A stretch of 64,000 bases of DNA from Methylocystis bryophila (GCF_027925445.1 NZ_AP027149.1:3484501-3548500), one strand, 5' to 3'. Positions 9,464 to 19,778 are shown, numbered from the stretch's first letter. Notes: generated by a model from the sequence alone, not told the origin. Translations and numbers: made by a program.

Positions 9464-9624
9464 TGCCCCCTCCCCCAGCCCTCCCCCGCTTCGCGGGAGA
9501 GGGGGCGGACTCGGCGCTGCATTCAAATTCCGAAAGCTGGTCGTTAGGGTCCCCTCTCCCGCCGTAGCTCGTCGAAAGGCGGGCGTCCAAAGACGCCCTA
9601 TGGCGGGGGAGGGACAGGGAGGGG
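9464..9624. repeat. Composite palindromic repeat element, copy 1
   Basis: Two GC-rich hairpins flank a roughly 35-base core. The left hairpin contains CCCCCGCTTCGCGGGAGAGG. The core ends in CGTTAGGG. The right hairpin is built on CCCCTCTCCCGCC and GGCGGGGGAGGGACAGGG, with an extra stem GGGCGTCCAAAGACGCCC in its loop. The same arrangement occurs inverted at 36300-36419. It separates degP and proS and could act as a terminator or RNA-stabilising structure. Confidence 0.65.
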
Positions 9625-9641
9625 CCTAGGCCCGCACCCGC

Positions 9642-11105
<1,464 letters not shown>

Positions 11106-11155
11106 CTCCTTGTCGCGGCGAGCGCGCGGTCGCAGAAAACGCGCTCCAATCTAAC

Positions 11156-11300
11156 TTGAATTGATCATGTTTTCTGCGTTCAGGCGACTCGGCCCTAACG
11201 CAGCGCGATCTCGCGCGCCTCCACTCGAACGGAGTCGTTCAATGATCGACATCGCGCGGGATCGAAAGCTGGAGCGCATGTCGGACGGGCTCCAACTCGC
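11156..11300. repeat. Dispersed palindromic repeat between hflC and degP
   Basis: The segment contains GATCATGTTTTCTGCGTTCA followed by ACGCAGCGCGATC, an imperfect palindrome, then CTCGAACGGAGTCGTTCAATG. The same word set recurs near 31503-31552, where it lies next to the GAAAAACCGG palindrome family, and CTCGAACGGAATCGTTCGAG recurs at 44626-44645. No gene is seen in the 11106-11374 gap apart from this. Confidence 0.5.
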
Positions 11301-11374
11301 TCCGTGACGCTTACTCTCCCGATAGGGACGCTCCATCGCAGCCGCGACGATCCGCGGGTTTGTGTTTTCTCGCG

Positions 11375-12283
11375 TCAGGGTTTCTTTTCCGCTTCCTCGG
11401 CCGGGTGGGCCTTCGCGATCATGGGCGAGGAGAAGAAGCGGAAAAAGTCGGAGCGCGGGTTGATCAGGAAGCGCGTGTCGCCGCCCTTGAAGGCCGTCTC
11501 ATAGGCCTGCATGGAGCGGTAAAAGGCGAAGAAGTCCGGGTCCTTGCCGAAGCTCTCGGCGAAGATGCGGCTGCGCTCGGCGTCGCCCTCGCCCTTGGTC
11601 TGATCGGCCTGCTGCTGCGCCTCGGCCTTCAGCACGATGACGTCGCGATCGGCCTTGGCTGTTATCCTTTGCGCCTGCTCCGCGCCCTGCGCACGATATT
11701 CGGCGGCCTCGCGCGCGCGTTCAGTCTGCATGCGACCGTAGACCTTCTCGGATATCTGCTGCGGCAGATCGACCCTGCGGATGCGCGCGTCGACCACCGC
11801 GACGCCGAATTTATGCCCCTCGAGATCCGCCTGCTCCTTGATCTTGACCATCAGCGCCGCCCGCTCGTCGCGCACGATCTGCCGCTGATTGGCCTCGCTC
11901 AGCACGCGCCGCACCGCCGAATTGAGCACGGAGGCGAGTTGGTTCTTGGCGCCGAGCTCCCCGCCGACGGTTTGATAGAATCGCAGGGGATCGATAATCC
12001 GATAGCGCAGGAAACTGTCCACCTCGAGACGCTGATTGTCGGAGGCGAGCACCTCGAGATTCGGGCTCTCCGCGAAGAGGATGCGATTGTCGAGATAAAC
12101 GACATTCTCGATCAGCGGCAGCTTGAAGTGAAGGCCGGGCTCAGTGACGAGGCCGCGGCCGGCGACGGGCTCTCCGAGGCGCAGCACGATGGCCTGCTCG
12201 GTCTGTCCGACCGTGAACACGGCGCCGAGCGCGACCACGAAAACGACGATCGCGGCAAGAAGCAAGGGTAGTGCGAGCCTCAT
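11375..12283 (-). CDS. hflC: HflC, SPFH-domain modulator of FtsH protease
   Basis: 302 residues. One N-terminal transmembrane helix (LLLAAIVVFVVALGAVFTVG) is followed by an SPFH/band 7 domain beginning TEQAIVLRLGEPV, and then a charged helical region (RAQGAEQAQRITAKADRD). HflC and HflK form a large periplasm-facing cage around the membrane protease FtsH. Its start overlaps the hflK stop by four bases (12280-12283), so the pair is translationally coupled. The C-terminal tail is Glu/Lys-rich. Confidence 0.95.
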   Translation of the reverse strand: MRLALPLLLAAIVVFVVALGAVFTVGQTEQAIVLRLGEPVAGRGLVTEPGLHFKLPLIENVVYLDNRILFAESPNLEVLASDNQRLEVDSFLRYRIIDPLRFYQTVGGELGAKNQLASVLNSAVRRVLSEANQRQIVRDERAALMVKIKEQADLEGHKFGVAVVDARIRRVDLPQQISEKVYGRMQTERAREAAEYRAQGAEQAQRITAKADRDVIVLKAEAQQQADQTKGEGDAERSRIFAESFGKDPDFFAFYRSMQAYETAFKGGDTRFLINPRSDFFRFFSSPMIAKAHPAEEAEKKP

Positions 12284-13401
12284 TTGCGCTGGCCTCCCTG
12301 GAACGGCGCGAAAGCCGGGAGCGGCACATAGGGCATGACGCCCGAGCCGGAGCCCTGCTCGTCGAGCACGACCTTCTCGGCGCCGCCCAAAACGCGCTCC
12401 ATCGTCTCGAGATAGAGACGCTCGCGCGTGAGCTCGGGCGCGCGCTTATATTGCTCGTAGATTTGCTCGAAGCGCGACGCCTGACCCCGCGCCTCCGCCA
12501 CCACTTGCTCGCGATAGGCCTCCGCCTCCTGCACGATGCGCGCCGCCGCGCCGCGCGCTTCCGGCACGACCTTATTGGCGTAGGCTTCCGCCTCGTTGCC
12601 GAGACGCTGCAAATCCTGCTGAGCGGCCGTCACGTCGCGAAAGGCGGTGATGACTTGCGGGGGAGGATCGACGGAGAGCAGCAGCACTTGCACGATCTGC
12701 ACGCCGCTTTTGTAGCCGTCGAGAATCTTCTGCATTAGCTGCTGCGAGGCCGGCTCGATGAGCTTGCGGTCGGCGGTGAGGATTTTTTGGATCTGCGACT
12801 GGCCGACGATCTCTCGCATCGCCGATTCCGCGACGCTGCGCACTGTCGCGGGCGGATCGAAGACGTTGAAGGCGAAATCCTCGGGGCGCGTCGGATCGAT
12901 CTGCCAGATCACGCGGAATTTGATGTCGGCGATGTTCTCGTCGCCGGTGAGCATCAGGCTTTCTTCGGGCGCCTCCGGGCCCTGCGCGCTGGTGCGGCGT
13001 CGCGTGGCGGCGCCGTCCTCGCGGAAGCCGATGTCAATGGAGTTGCGGTCGGTGACCGGCAGCTTGATCACCGAGCCGATCGGGCTCGGCAGATTGTAGT
13101 TGAGGCCGGCCTGCGTCTTTCCGCGATATTTGCCGAAGATGAGATTGAGGCCGATCTCGTTCGGGCCGACTGTGTAAAAACCGGACGAAAGCCAAGCCAG
13201 ACAGGTCAAAAGGATAAGAATCGCAACGCCGCGTCCGCCGAGGCCCGAGGGCAGAACCTGCTTCAAGCCTTCCTGGCTACGACGCAGGAATTCCTCGAGA
13301 TCGGGCGGCCCTTCGCCGGGACCGGAGCCCCAGGGGCCGGTCCCTTTGCCCCAGGGATCGTTGTTTCGATGCGGAGGTTCGTTTTGGTCGCGCCAGGGCA
13401 T
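12280..13401 (-). CDS. hflK: HflK, SPFH-domain modulator of FtsH protease
   Basis: 373 residues. The N-terminus is a Gly/Pro-rich cytoplasmic segment (MPWRDQNEPPHRNNDPWGKG) typical of HflK. A membrane helix follows (VAILILLTCLAWLSSGFYTV), then the SPFH domain with VGPNEIGLNLIFGKY, a long helical region (DVTAAQQDLQRLGNEAEAYA) and a Gly-rich tail. It is the first gene of hflK-hflC. Just upstream, at 13443-13464, GCAAAAG and CTTTTGC form a 7-base inverted repeat that may be a regulatory site. Unlike many relatives, no thyA or folA precedes it; thyA is at 57.7 kb. Confidence 0.95.
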   Translation of the reverse strand: MPWRDQNEPPHRNNDPWGKGTGPWGSGPGEGPPDLEEFLRRSQEGLKQVLPSGLGGRGVAILILLTCLAWLSSGFYTVGPNEIGLNLIFGKYRGKTQAGLNYNLPSPIGSVIKLPVTDRNSIDIGFREDGAATRRRTSAQGPEAPEESLMLTGDENIADIKFRVIWQIDPTRPEDFAFNVFDPPATVRSVAESAMREIVGQSQIQKILTADRKLIEPASQQLMQKILDGYKSGVQIVQVLLLSVDPPPQVITAFRDVTAAQQDLQRLGNEAEAYANKVVPEARGAAARIVQEAEAYREQVVAEARGQASRFEQIYEQYKRAPELTRERLYLETMERVLGGAEKVVLDEQGSGSGVMPYVPLPAFAPFQGGQRK

Positions 13402-13642
13402 GTCGTCTCAGGGCTTACGGTCCCACGCCGAGAACGACTTGACGCAAAAGCGGAAAGACTTTTGCTATCAGAATTCGTCCGAGCATCCTGCTGGCGGTCG
13501 CTCGAACGTCTCCGCTCGAGGGACGGCGCCCACGCGGTCCTTTGTCTTGGCGGGATATAGCGCCTCGCGCGCCCGCGGGCAATTCAGCTTCCGTTATCCG
13601 GGACGCCTCTCTGGGGGCGAGACGGGCGCCGCCGCGGCGGCT

Positions 13643-13867
13643 TTACAGCGCGCCGCCGGTTTGACCCCGTTTGCAGGCGTCGCGGAAGCGCTTCCGCGGC
13701 TTGCCGCGCAGCCCCTTGGCGTCCGCCTGCTTCGAACATTCCTTCGCGAGCGCTTTGCGGTCCGCGCCCCCCGGCGCTGGGGCGGGCGTCGGCTGCGCGA
13801 GAGCCGCGCCGGTCATGATCGCCATGGCCAGACCGGCCGACAGGAGCGCGACGGAATAGTTTCTCAT
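13643..13867 (-). CDS. Small PsiF-repeat-like secreted protein
   Basis: 74 residues. A signal peptide (YSVALLSAGLAMAIMTGAALA) is followed by a Pro/Ala linker and one PsiF-like repeat, KECSKQADAKGLRGKPRKRF, with a second Cys at RDACKRG. The start at 13867 has AAGAGGAAAGACGC in front, a good ribosome-binding site. PsiF was described in Escherichia coli as phosphate-starvation inducible; its biochemical role is unknown. The gene stands alone upstream of hflK on the same strand. Confidence 0.72.
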   Translation of the reverse strand: MRNYSVALLSAGLAMAIMTGAALAQPTPAPAPGGADRKALAKECSKQADAKGLRGKPRKRFRDACKRGQTGGAL

Positions 13868-14069
13868 GCGTCTTTCCTCTTGGCCGTCTTTCCTCTTGGC
13901 TCCGTCGCTTTTGCGAGGGCCGTCACGCCCTATCGCCCAGGCTGGCGGCGCTTGGCAAGACTAAGCTTGCGGCAGACTCGCTCCTTTCGGCGCACGGCCG
14001 GCGGGTTAGCGCTTTGCACAAGTCTCGCGCGAGAACTTCGAGCAAGTTTCGGAAAATACGAGTAGCGGC

Positions 14070-15302
14070 TCAGTCGACCGCCCGGACGGCGGCGGCGCGG
14101 CGGAAAAGCGGGACCCGCGCCGTGCGCAGGAAGTCTCGCAGCTCCTTCGTGCGCGACTCCGTCACGCGCGAGAACGCATAGGCGAAGACCAGCCCCACAA
14201 GCATCAGACCGGCGACCGTGATCCAATGCGCGGGCGTCGGGAGCTGCTTGAACCATTCTCGCCCGAAAAGCCCGCCCACAGCCGCCCAGACGAAGAAGAC
14301 GAGCGGCGCGTGCGTCGCATAGAGCGAATAGGAGAAATCCGAGAGCCGCCAGTGGATCGGGCCGAGGCGCGAGAAGAAACCGCCCGGCGGCGCATGGCGC
14401 AGCGCCAAGAGCAGCGTCGCAAAACTCGCGACGACGCTGAAATCGCCGACGGCGGAAAGCCAAGGATGCGCCGCCAGGATCGGCCCGCGCACGGCCAGAC
14501 GCGTGACCGCAAGCGCCGCGAGGAACAAGCCGAGCGCGATCCAAATGGAGCCCACGACGGGGCGGGGCGCGACGCGGACCAGGGCGCCCAGGGCCCATAC
14601 GCCATAGCCGAAGAGGAACATCCCGACGCCATTGTTGAGCATGGGCATGAGCCCGCGCGCGCCCACGTCGACGCCCGACGCCGCCATGAGCTCGGGGGTC
14701 GCCAAAACGGCCACCAGCACGACGCCGAGGCCGAGGCCCGAGAACCGCCAAAACCGGGAATAGGCCGAGCAGAAGGGCGCAAGCAGCAAGGGGAAGGTAA
14801 TATAATACCACATCTCGCAAGCAAGCGACCAAAGCGGCCCGTTGGTGCCGGCCTGCGCCGCCCAGAGATGCTGCTGCTGAAGCAGTGTCCAGAGATATTG
14901 GATCGGCTCGAAGACCGAGGCGAAGAAGGGCGCGTCATAGACGCCGGTCGCCGGAAAGACGGCGCGCCCGACTGTGTCGATCGCAAAAGTCCACAGGAGC
15001 GCCGGAATCATCACGATGTAGATGCGGCTGAAGCGGTCGGCGAAATAACTGCCCAAATAGGGTTCCGCTCGCGCCCGATCGCGCAGGAGCGGCCCGCCGA
15101 TGAGAAATCCCGAGATCACGAAAAAGACGAGCACCGCCTGATGCGAAAAGGCGGAAAGAAACCACCAAGCATAGACGCCGGGCCCGTGCGGCGCGACCAT
15201 GATGTCGGAGATGTTGATCAGCACGCCAGCGTGGCCGACGAGCACCGCGACGGCCGCGACCCAGCGCGCCATCGCGATGAAATTCGTGAGGTCCTTGGTC
15301 AA
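14070..15302 (-). CDS. Acyltransferase 3 family membrane protein (OafA-like)
   Basis: 410 residues from a TTG start at 15302 with GGAGGG just upstream; a longer frame to 15401 has no such site. The N-terminus FIAMARWVAAVAVLVGHAG matches the first helix and catalytic His of acyltransferase-3 enzymes, followed by FFVISGFLIGGPLLRDRARA with the family's SGFL-R motif. About ten hydrophobic segments fill the rest. These inner-membrane enzymes transfer O-acyl groups to surface sugars or peptidoglycan. The substrate is unknown and no glycan cluster adjoins it. Confidence 0.87.
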   Translation of the reverse strand: MTKDLTNFIAMARWVAAVAVLVGHAGVLINISDIMVAPHGPGVYAWWFLSAFSHQAVLVFFVISGFLIGGPLLRDRARAEPYLGSYFADRFSRIYIVMIPALLWTFAIDTVGRAVFPATGVYDAPFFASVFEPIQYLWTLLQQQHLWAAQAGTNGPLWSLACEMWYYITFPLLLAPFCSAYSRFWRFSGLGLGVVLVAVLATPELMAASGVDVGARGLMPMLNNGVGMFLFGYGVWALGALVRVAPRPVVGSIWIALGLFLAALAVTRLAVRGPILAAHPWLSAVGDFSVVASFATLLLALRHAPPGGFFSRLGPIHWRLSDFSYSLYATHAPLVFFVWAAVGGLFGREWFKQLPTPAHWITVAGLMLVGLVFAYAFSRVTESRTKELRDFLRTARVPLFRRAAAVRAVD

Positions 15303-15628
15303 TGACCCTCCGCCCTCGAAAGGCTCCGGATAATTCGCGAGCAAGAGATTTTCATCCAAAACCCGGCTTTTTTGGGAAATTCTGCCGGGGCAGCCTCTCA
15401 ATTTCTGCTCTGTGGCCCCCGCGTCAGCCGCGCGCGCCCGCCCCTGACGAGCGCTGGGCCAAAGCCGCTAGGCTCACGGGTGAGGATGGGGACAGGCGAA
15501 ACTTTCCCGTCCAGCTCTTCGCCGGCGCGGCCTCACGGAAGCCATCCCGGCGCCGCGCGGAGTCCGGGCGCTCGAGGTTCGCCTCTCAATACGATTTGAG
15601 CGAGATCGTCAGCGTGAGGAGTCCCGGC
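15303..15628. other. Intergenic region with no recognised gene
   Basis: It lies upstream of the acyltransferase and downstream of the small membrane protein gene, both on the minus strand. Overlapping open frames on both strands have no ribosome-binding site or recognisable product. I see no strong repeat. Confidence 0.35.
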
Positions 15629-16024
15629 TCACTCCTCACGAAGGCCCTCGGGGGGCAGCGAGGCGTCGGACGCGCCGCGCATGAAGATCCAGGCCAGAGC
15701 CGCAGCCGCCGTCCACAGGGCGACGACCCAGTAGCCGTGACCGAAGGCGAAGCCGAGCGCGAAAAAGGCGAGGCCGAAGACCGCAAGGGAGGGCAAGGCT
15801 TTGAAGATCCCTCTGCTTCCCCGGGCATCGGAGAGCAAGGAAAAGACCGTCATGGGCGCTCCCTGCGACTTCACCACCAACGCCATTCTGTCCTCCAGCG
15901 TCATTTTTTGAGCGTCCGGCTCGCGCGTTTCCGCAAGGACGCGTTCTGTCTTTTGGCCGCGAGAACGCTGCAGTCCCGCATTCTCGGCCGCGGCCTGGTT
16001 TCGCCTTAAACGTTTTAGGCGCAT
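15629..16024 (-). CDS. Small two-helix membrane protein of unknown function
   Basis: 131 residues from the ATG at 16024 (MRLKRLRRNQAAAENAG); a longer frame reaches 16069. A charged N-terminal half (KTERVLAETREPDAQKMTLE) precedes two adjoining hydrophobic segments, LPSLAVFGLAFFALGFAFG and YWVVALWTAAAALAWIFM, then a short tail ending LREE. The layout suggests a cytoplasmic head and a membrane hairpin. I do not recognise the family. Coding is supported by this layout and by the lack of a better frame. Confidence 0.55.
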   Translation of the reverse strand: MRLKRLRRNQAAAENAGLQRSRGQKTERVLAETREPDAQKMTLEDRMALVVKSQGAPMTVFSLLSDARGSRGIFKALPSLAVFGLAFFALGFAFGHGYWVVALWTAAAALAWIFMRGASDASLPPEGLREE

Positions 16025-16335
16025 AAAGGTTCCGGCGCGCGGCGAGAGAAGGATCCCGTTTTCTCGCACGAAGCGCGCGCTAACTTTCTAGAAGCGATGA
16101 CGTTTTTGCGATTGCGGCGGATGCGCCGCACCCGCCGCTGCAGGGCTCAGTAGCGAGAAAGACGGACGCCGGCCCTTTTCTCGCCGCGACGGCGCCCCAA
16201 AAGTTGCATGATCGGATCTTAGGCTCCGCGCATCGATGGCCCTTGCGGGGCCGGATCGTCGCCCGCTCTTAAAGGATTCTTCATCAGGGCGTGGTGAATT
16301 CCCCGTCAACCTCAAAGAAAAGTTGAGGGCTTGTT
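16025..16335. other. Intergenic region between divergent genes
   Basis: About 310 bases between the small membrane gene (minus) and the unknown gene at 16336 (plus). No clear site is visible. Because the plus-strand gene lacks a normal N-terminus, part of this stretch may be its decayed 5' end. Confidence 0.3.
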
Positions 16336-17217
16336 TTGGGTTACCTGACACCGCCTCCCAATCCCGCGCCCGTGATTGTCTATAAGGACACGGGCGGTCT
16401 CGTCAGCGACTATGAAGCGCAGACGGAACTCTATCGCCGCCAAAATCGCGAAGTCCGCCTGCACGAGTGCCGCTCGGCCTGCACCATGGCCTTGAGCCTG
16501 CCCAACGTCTGCGTCTATCCGGACGCGCAGGTCAAATTTCACCAAGCCTATAACGCGATAACCCGCGAGGTCGACCTCGGCGTCTCCCAACAGCTCTTCG
16601 ACAGCTATCCGACCGCCGTGCGGGCCCGCCTCGGCTATTTGACGCGGCAGTATAAAGTGCTGAGCGGGCGAGAGCTGATCGCGCTCGGCATGCGCAACTG
16701 CAATCCCGGTCACGATGACGGCGTGATGATCGCAAGCCGTAAGGACCCGGCGCAGGCCATCGCTCAGGCCGAGACCCCGCACGACGATGCCCTCCAGAGC
16801 ATGGCGAAAAGCGTGAAGACGGCCGTCGCCAAGGCGCTCGCGCGCCCCGAAGGCGAGCCGGCCGAAGCGCTGGCCTTCGCCGATCGCAGCCCCGCGCCTC
16901 CCCAGCCGCTCCCGGCGATGGCCGGCCTGTCGCAAGAGGTGGAAATCCCCCTGCCCCCGCGCCGTCCGGACTTCCGCGTCGCGGCGATCACGCCGGCCGA
17001 GACGGTCGGCGTCGCCGCCGAGACTGCGTCCGCGCCGCCGCCGGTCGTCATCGCCCCGCTCGCGCAGGAGCCGACCGCCAACGCCCAGCCGCGCCATGCC
17101 TTCGTGCCGCGCCGGATGGAAGGGGGAACGCCGATGCTCGCGACGGGACGCTTCTACCCCCCGCCTGACGAGCGGCAGGCTGACAGAGGCGGCGAGCGCA
17201 AAACCTCCGGCAGCTGA
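16336..17217 (+). CDS. Unknown protein, possibly ClpP/SppA-like fold, probable 5' truncation
   Basis: 293 residues from a TTG at 16336, the only start between an in-frame stop at 16324 and conserved-looking sequence. The N-terminal 120 residues (VSDYEAQTELYRR, LHECRSACTMALSLPNVCVY, VKFHQAYNA) resemble periplasmic ClpP-like proteins in which a Ser-Ala-Cys-Thr segment follows a glycine-rich strand. This is a loose resemblance. The C-terminal half is Pro/Ala-rich and low in complexity, ending in a polar tail. A signal peptide would be expected but none is in frame. Either the start is non-canonical or the 5' end has decayed. Confidence 0.5.
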   Translation: MGYLTPPPNPAPVIVYKDTGGLVSDYEAQTELYRRQNREVRLHECRSACTMALSLPNVCVYPDAQVKFHQAYNAITREVDLGVSQQLFDSYPTAVRARLGYLTRQYKVLSGRELIALGMRNCNPGHDDGVMIASRKDPAQAIAQAETPHDDALQSMAKSVKTAVAKALARPEGEPAEALAFADRSPAPPQPLPAMAGLSQEVEIPLPPRRPDFRVAAITPAETVGVAAETASAPPPVVIAPLAQEPTANAQPRHAFVPRRMEGGTPMLATGRFYPPPDERQADRGGERKTSGS

Positions 17218-17395
17218 GTCGTCGTTTCGCTCCCTCTCGTCTTTTCCTCGCATGCGCAATGGAATCGTTCGCGCATGAGATCGAGTGCGACGCGCGAGCG
17301 TTATGCAGGAAAAGCACATATCGCTCTCGGCTTTGCTCGCAGAATCTTGAAGCCCCGCTATGGCGGGGGCGGCATCGCGTGTTATTTGCCTTTTC

Positions 17396-18436
17396 ATGAA
17401 CTTTCGCCCTCAAGACTCCTCCTTCGTCGCGACGCCGCGCGCGCTGGTCGATCGCTTCGCCCGGCCGATCACCTATCTGCGCGTCTCCGTCACCGACCGC
17501 TGCGACTTCCGCTGCGTCTATTGCATGTCCGAGCGCATGCGCTTCCTGCCGCGTGACGAGTTGTTGACGCTTGAGGAGCTCGATCGGCTCTGCTCCGCCT
17601 TCGTCGCGCGCGGCACGAAGAAGCTGCGCATCACGGGCGGCGAGCCGCTGCTGCGGCATGGCGTGATGACGCTGTTCCGCTCGCTTGCGCGTCATCTCGA
17701 TTCCGGCGCGCTCGACGAGTTGACGCTCACGACGAACGGCTCGCAGCTCGTGCGCTTCGCTGCCGAGCTCGCGCTCTGCGGCGTCAAGCGTCTCAACCTC
17801 TCGCTCGACACGCTCGACGCCACAAAGTTCCGCACGATCACGCGCAACGGCGATCTCGCCCGCGTGCTCGAGGGGCTCGACGCCGCGCAGCGCGCAGGGA
17901 TCGCCGTCAAGCTCAACACTGTGGCGCTCAAGGACGCGAACGAGGAAGAGCTCGTCTCGCTCACGCGCTTCGCCCATGATCGCGGCATGGATATTTCCTT
18001 CATCGAGGTCATGCCCTTGGGCGAACTCGACGGCCCTGCGCGCATCGATCAATATCTGCCGCTCACGCAAGTGCGCGACCGGCTTTCACAGGTCTTTTCG
18101 CTCGAGGAGATCGACTATCGTTCCGGCGGCCCCGCGCGCTATTTGCGCGCGCGCGAGACGGGCGGAAGGATTGGCTTCATCACGCCCTTGACGCATAATT
18201 TCTGCGAGAGCTGCAATCGCGTGCGCGTGACCTGCACGGGCAGGCTCTTCATGTGCCTTGGCCAAGAGGACAGCGCCGATCTGCGCCAGCCCTTGCGCGA
18301 GGGCGCCGACGAGGTTGCGCTCGACCGCGCGATCGAAGAGGCGATCTCGCGCAAGCCGAAGGGCCATGATTTCGTCATCGACCGCGAGACGCAGACGCCC
18401 GCGATCGGAAGGCATATGAGCACGACCGGCGGGTGA
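17396..18436 (+). CDS. moaA: GTP 3',8-cyclase, molybdenum cofactor biosynthesis
   Basis: About 346 residues. The radical-SAM cluster motif is DRCDFRCVYC near residue 30, then GGEPLLRHG for SAM binding. The second iron-sulfur cluster is bound by CESCNRVRVTCTGRLFMCLG near the C-terminus. The protein ends in STTGG, and the terminal Gly-Gly is known to be needed for activity. It converts GTP to a cyclic intermediate in the first step of molybdopterin synthesis with MoaC. Neither the ATG at 17396 nor the upstream one at 17360 has a clear ribosome-binding site; I prefer the shorter. No other moa gene is adjacent. Confidence 0.93.
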   Translation: MNFRPQDSSFVATPRALVDRFARPITYLRVSVTDRCDFRCVYCMSERMRFLPRDELLTLEELDRLCSAFVARGTKKLRITGGEPLLRHGVMTLFRSLARHLDSGALDELTLTTNGSQLVRFAAELALCGVKRLNLSLDTLDATKFRTITRNGDLARVLEGLDAAQRAGIAVKLNTVALKDANEEELVSLTRFAHDRGMDISFIEVMPLGELDGPARIDQYLPLTQVRDRLSQVFSLEEIDYRSGGPARYLRARETGGRIGFITPLTHNFCESCNRVRVTCTGRLFMCLGQEDSADLRQPLREGADEVALDRAIEEAISRKPKGHDFVIDRETQTPAIGRHMSTTGG

Positions 18437-18473
18437 ATGGCTGAACGGGAAAGTTTTGGCGCATCCTTCGAGA

Positions 18474-18620
18474 CGCCCGCTTCGCGGGCTCCTCAGGATG
18501 AGGGCGCAGACGCCCGCTTCGCGGGCGCTTCAGGATGAGGGCGCAGACGCCCGCTTCGCGGGCTCCTCAGGATGAGGGCGCAGACGCCCGCTTCGCGGGC
18601 GCTTCAGGATGAGGGCGCGG
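18474..18620. repeat. Four tandem 37-bp units with internal hairpin
   Basis: Units begin at 18474, 18511, 18548 and 18585. Each holds GCCCGCTTCGCGGGC, a perfect 6-base hairpin, then a CTCAGGATGAGG-like end. Units 1 and 3 have CTCCTCAGG, units 2 and 4 have GCTTCAGG, so the array grew as a 74-bp duplication. It sits just after moaA. Confidence 0.8.
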
Positions 18621-18693
18621 GTGCGGATCAAACGGGGACAGGATGCGGGCGCGAGAGATAAATCTGTCACCGCAGGCTGATTCCTCCCGATAG

Positions 18694-18735
18694 CCTCATC
18701 CTGAGGAGCGCCCGCAGGGCGCGTCTCGAAGGATG
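18694..18735. repeat. Inverted single copy of the same palindromic repeat
   Basis: CCTCATCCTGAGGAGCGCCC followed by a GCAGGGCGCGTCTCGAAGGATG segment is the reverse complement of the unit at 18462-18510, including its outer CATCCTTCGAGACG arm. It lies directly before the nadQ-like gene, so the two copies bracket the intergenic region. Confidence 0.7.
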
Positions 18736-18740
18736 AGCGC

Positions 18741-19778
18741 TTGGCGAGCCCATTGTTGAAACTTGCGGAGAGGATCGACGTCGAGGCCATCGTGGATCCA
18801 GCTCTAAAGAACTTTGCGACTCCAGCTCTCCTGCCGCTCGGGATCAATCTCACGGCGGCCATCGTCGCGCTTTGCGACGACGAGCCTCTCATCCTCACGC
18901 TGTCGTCGGAGTCTCTCGCCGCGTTGCCCTCCGGCGAATTCGATCCGCTACGCCATCGCACCTTCGAGCTCGCGCTGCGCGCCTTCGTCGCCGCGCAGAC
19001 CGGCGCGCCGCTCGGCTATGTCGAGCAGCTTTACACTTTTGGCGATCGAGGCCGGCATGCGCGCCTGGGCGACCGCGATCCGCACATCGTGTCGATCGGC
19101 TATCTCGCGCTCACCCGCGTCGGCGAGCCGCTTCGCGACGAAAGCGGAAGCTATCGCGGCTGGTACGAGTTCCTTCCCTGGGAGGATTGGCGCAGCGGCC
19201 GCCCCGCGGTGATCGAGGAGAGAATCCTGCCCGACCTTGCCGCTTGGGTCGCCGAGGCGCCGTTTGAAATCTCCTCCTCGGGCCTCTCGCGCGAGGAGCG
19301 CTTCTCGCTGCTCTTCAAGCAGGCCGCCAAAGGCTTTTACGAGGAGAACGTGCTCGAGCGCTACGAGCTTCTCTATGAGGCGGGACTCGTCGAGGAGGCG
19401 CGGCGCGACGGACGCAAGTCGGCGCTCAAGCGCGGCCCGCAGCCCCCGCTCGGCGCCGCGATGCGCCATGATCATCGCCGCATTCTCGCAACCGCCATGG
19501 GGCGTTTGCGCGCGAAGATGAAATACCGACCCGTCATCTTCGAGCTGATGCCTGAGCGCTTCACGCTCTCCGCTCTGCAACGCAGCGTCGAGGCGCTCTC
19601 CGGCCGCCGTCTGCACAAGCAGAATTTTCGCCGGCTCGTCGAAACCTCGGCGATCGTCGAAGCGACGGGCGAAACGACGATGAAGACCGGCGGCAGACCC
19701 GCCGCGCTGTTTCGCTTCCGCCGCAACGTGCTGCAGGAGCGCTCCGCGCCGGGACTGCGCGTGGGGATTAAGGGCTGA
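18741..19778 (+). CDS. nadQ: NadQ-like NAD biosynthesis regulator (NUDIX-related with winged helix)
   Basis: 345 residues. The N-terminal half looks like a degenerate NUDIX domain (GYVEQLYTFGDRGRHA, VSIGYLALTRVGEP) without the catalytic GX5EX7REUXEEXGU box. The C-terminal part (FELMPERFTLSALQRSVEAL, RRLVETSAIVEATG, GRPAALFRFR) is the winged-helix DNA-binding domain of NrtR/NadQ proteins. NadQ represses de novo NAD synthesis genes in Alphaproteobacteria. No nad operon is in the window, so it would act at a distance. The start is a TTG at 18741; a better start may be hidden by the adjoining repeat. Symbol by family resemblance. Confidence 0.75.
   Translation: MASPLLKLAERIDVEAIVDPALKNFATPALLPLGINLTAAIVALCDDEPLILTLSSESLAALPSGEFDPLRHRTFELALRAFVAAQTGAPLGYVEQLYTFGDRGRHARLGDRDPHIVSIGYLALTRVGEPLRDESGSYRGWYEFLPWEDWRSGRPAVIEERILPDLAAWVAEAPFEISSSGLSREERFSLLFKQAAKGFYEENVLERYELLYEAGLVEEARRDGRKSALKRGPQPPLGAAMRHDHRRILATAMGRLRAKMKYRPVIFELMPERFTLSALQRSVEALSGRRLHKQNFRRLVETSAIVEATGETTMKTGGRPAALFRFRRNVLQERSAPGLRVGIKG

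Noticed and set aside
13443..13464. GCAAAAG/CTTTTGC inverted repeat as a terminator
   Set aside because: Its 7-base arms and 8-base loop have no T-tract on either strand. A regulatory site for hflK is more likely but cannot be shown.
16312..17397. 361-residue minus-strand frame over the unknown gene and the moaA leader
   Set aside because: Arg/Gly/His-rich with no motif. The plus-strand frame has better protein-like composition, although its own start is doubtful.
18474..18620. CRISPR array
   Set aside because: The 37-bp units are directly adjacent without unique spacers, and no cas gene is near.
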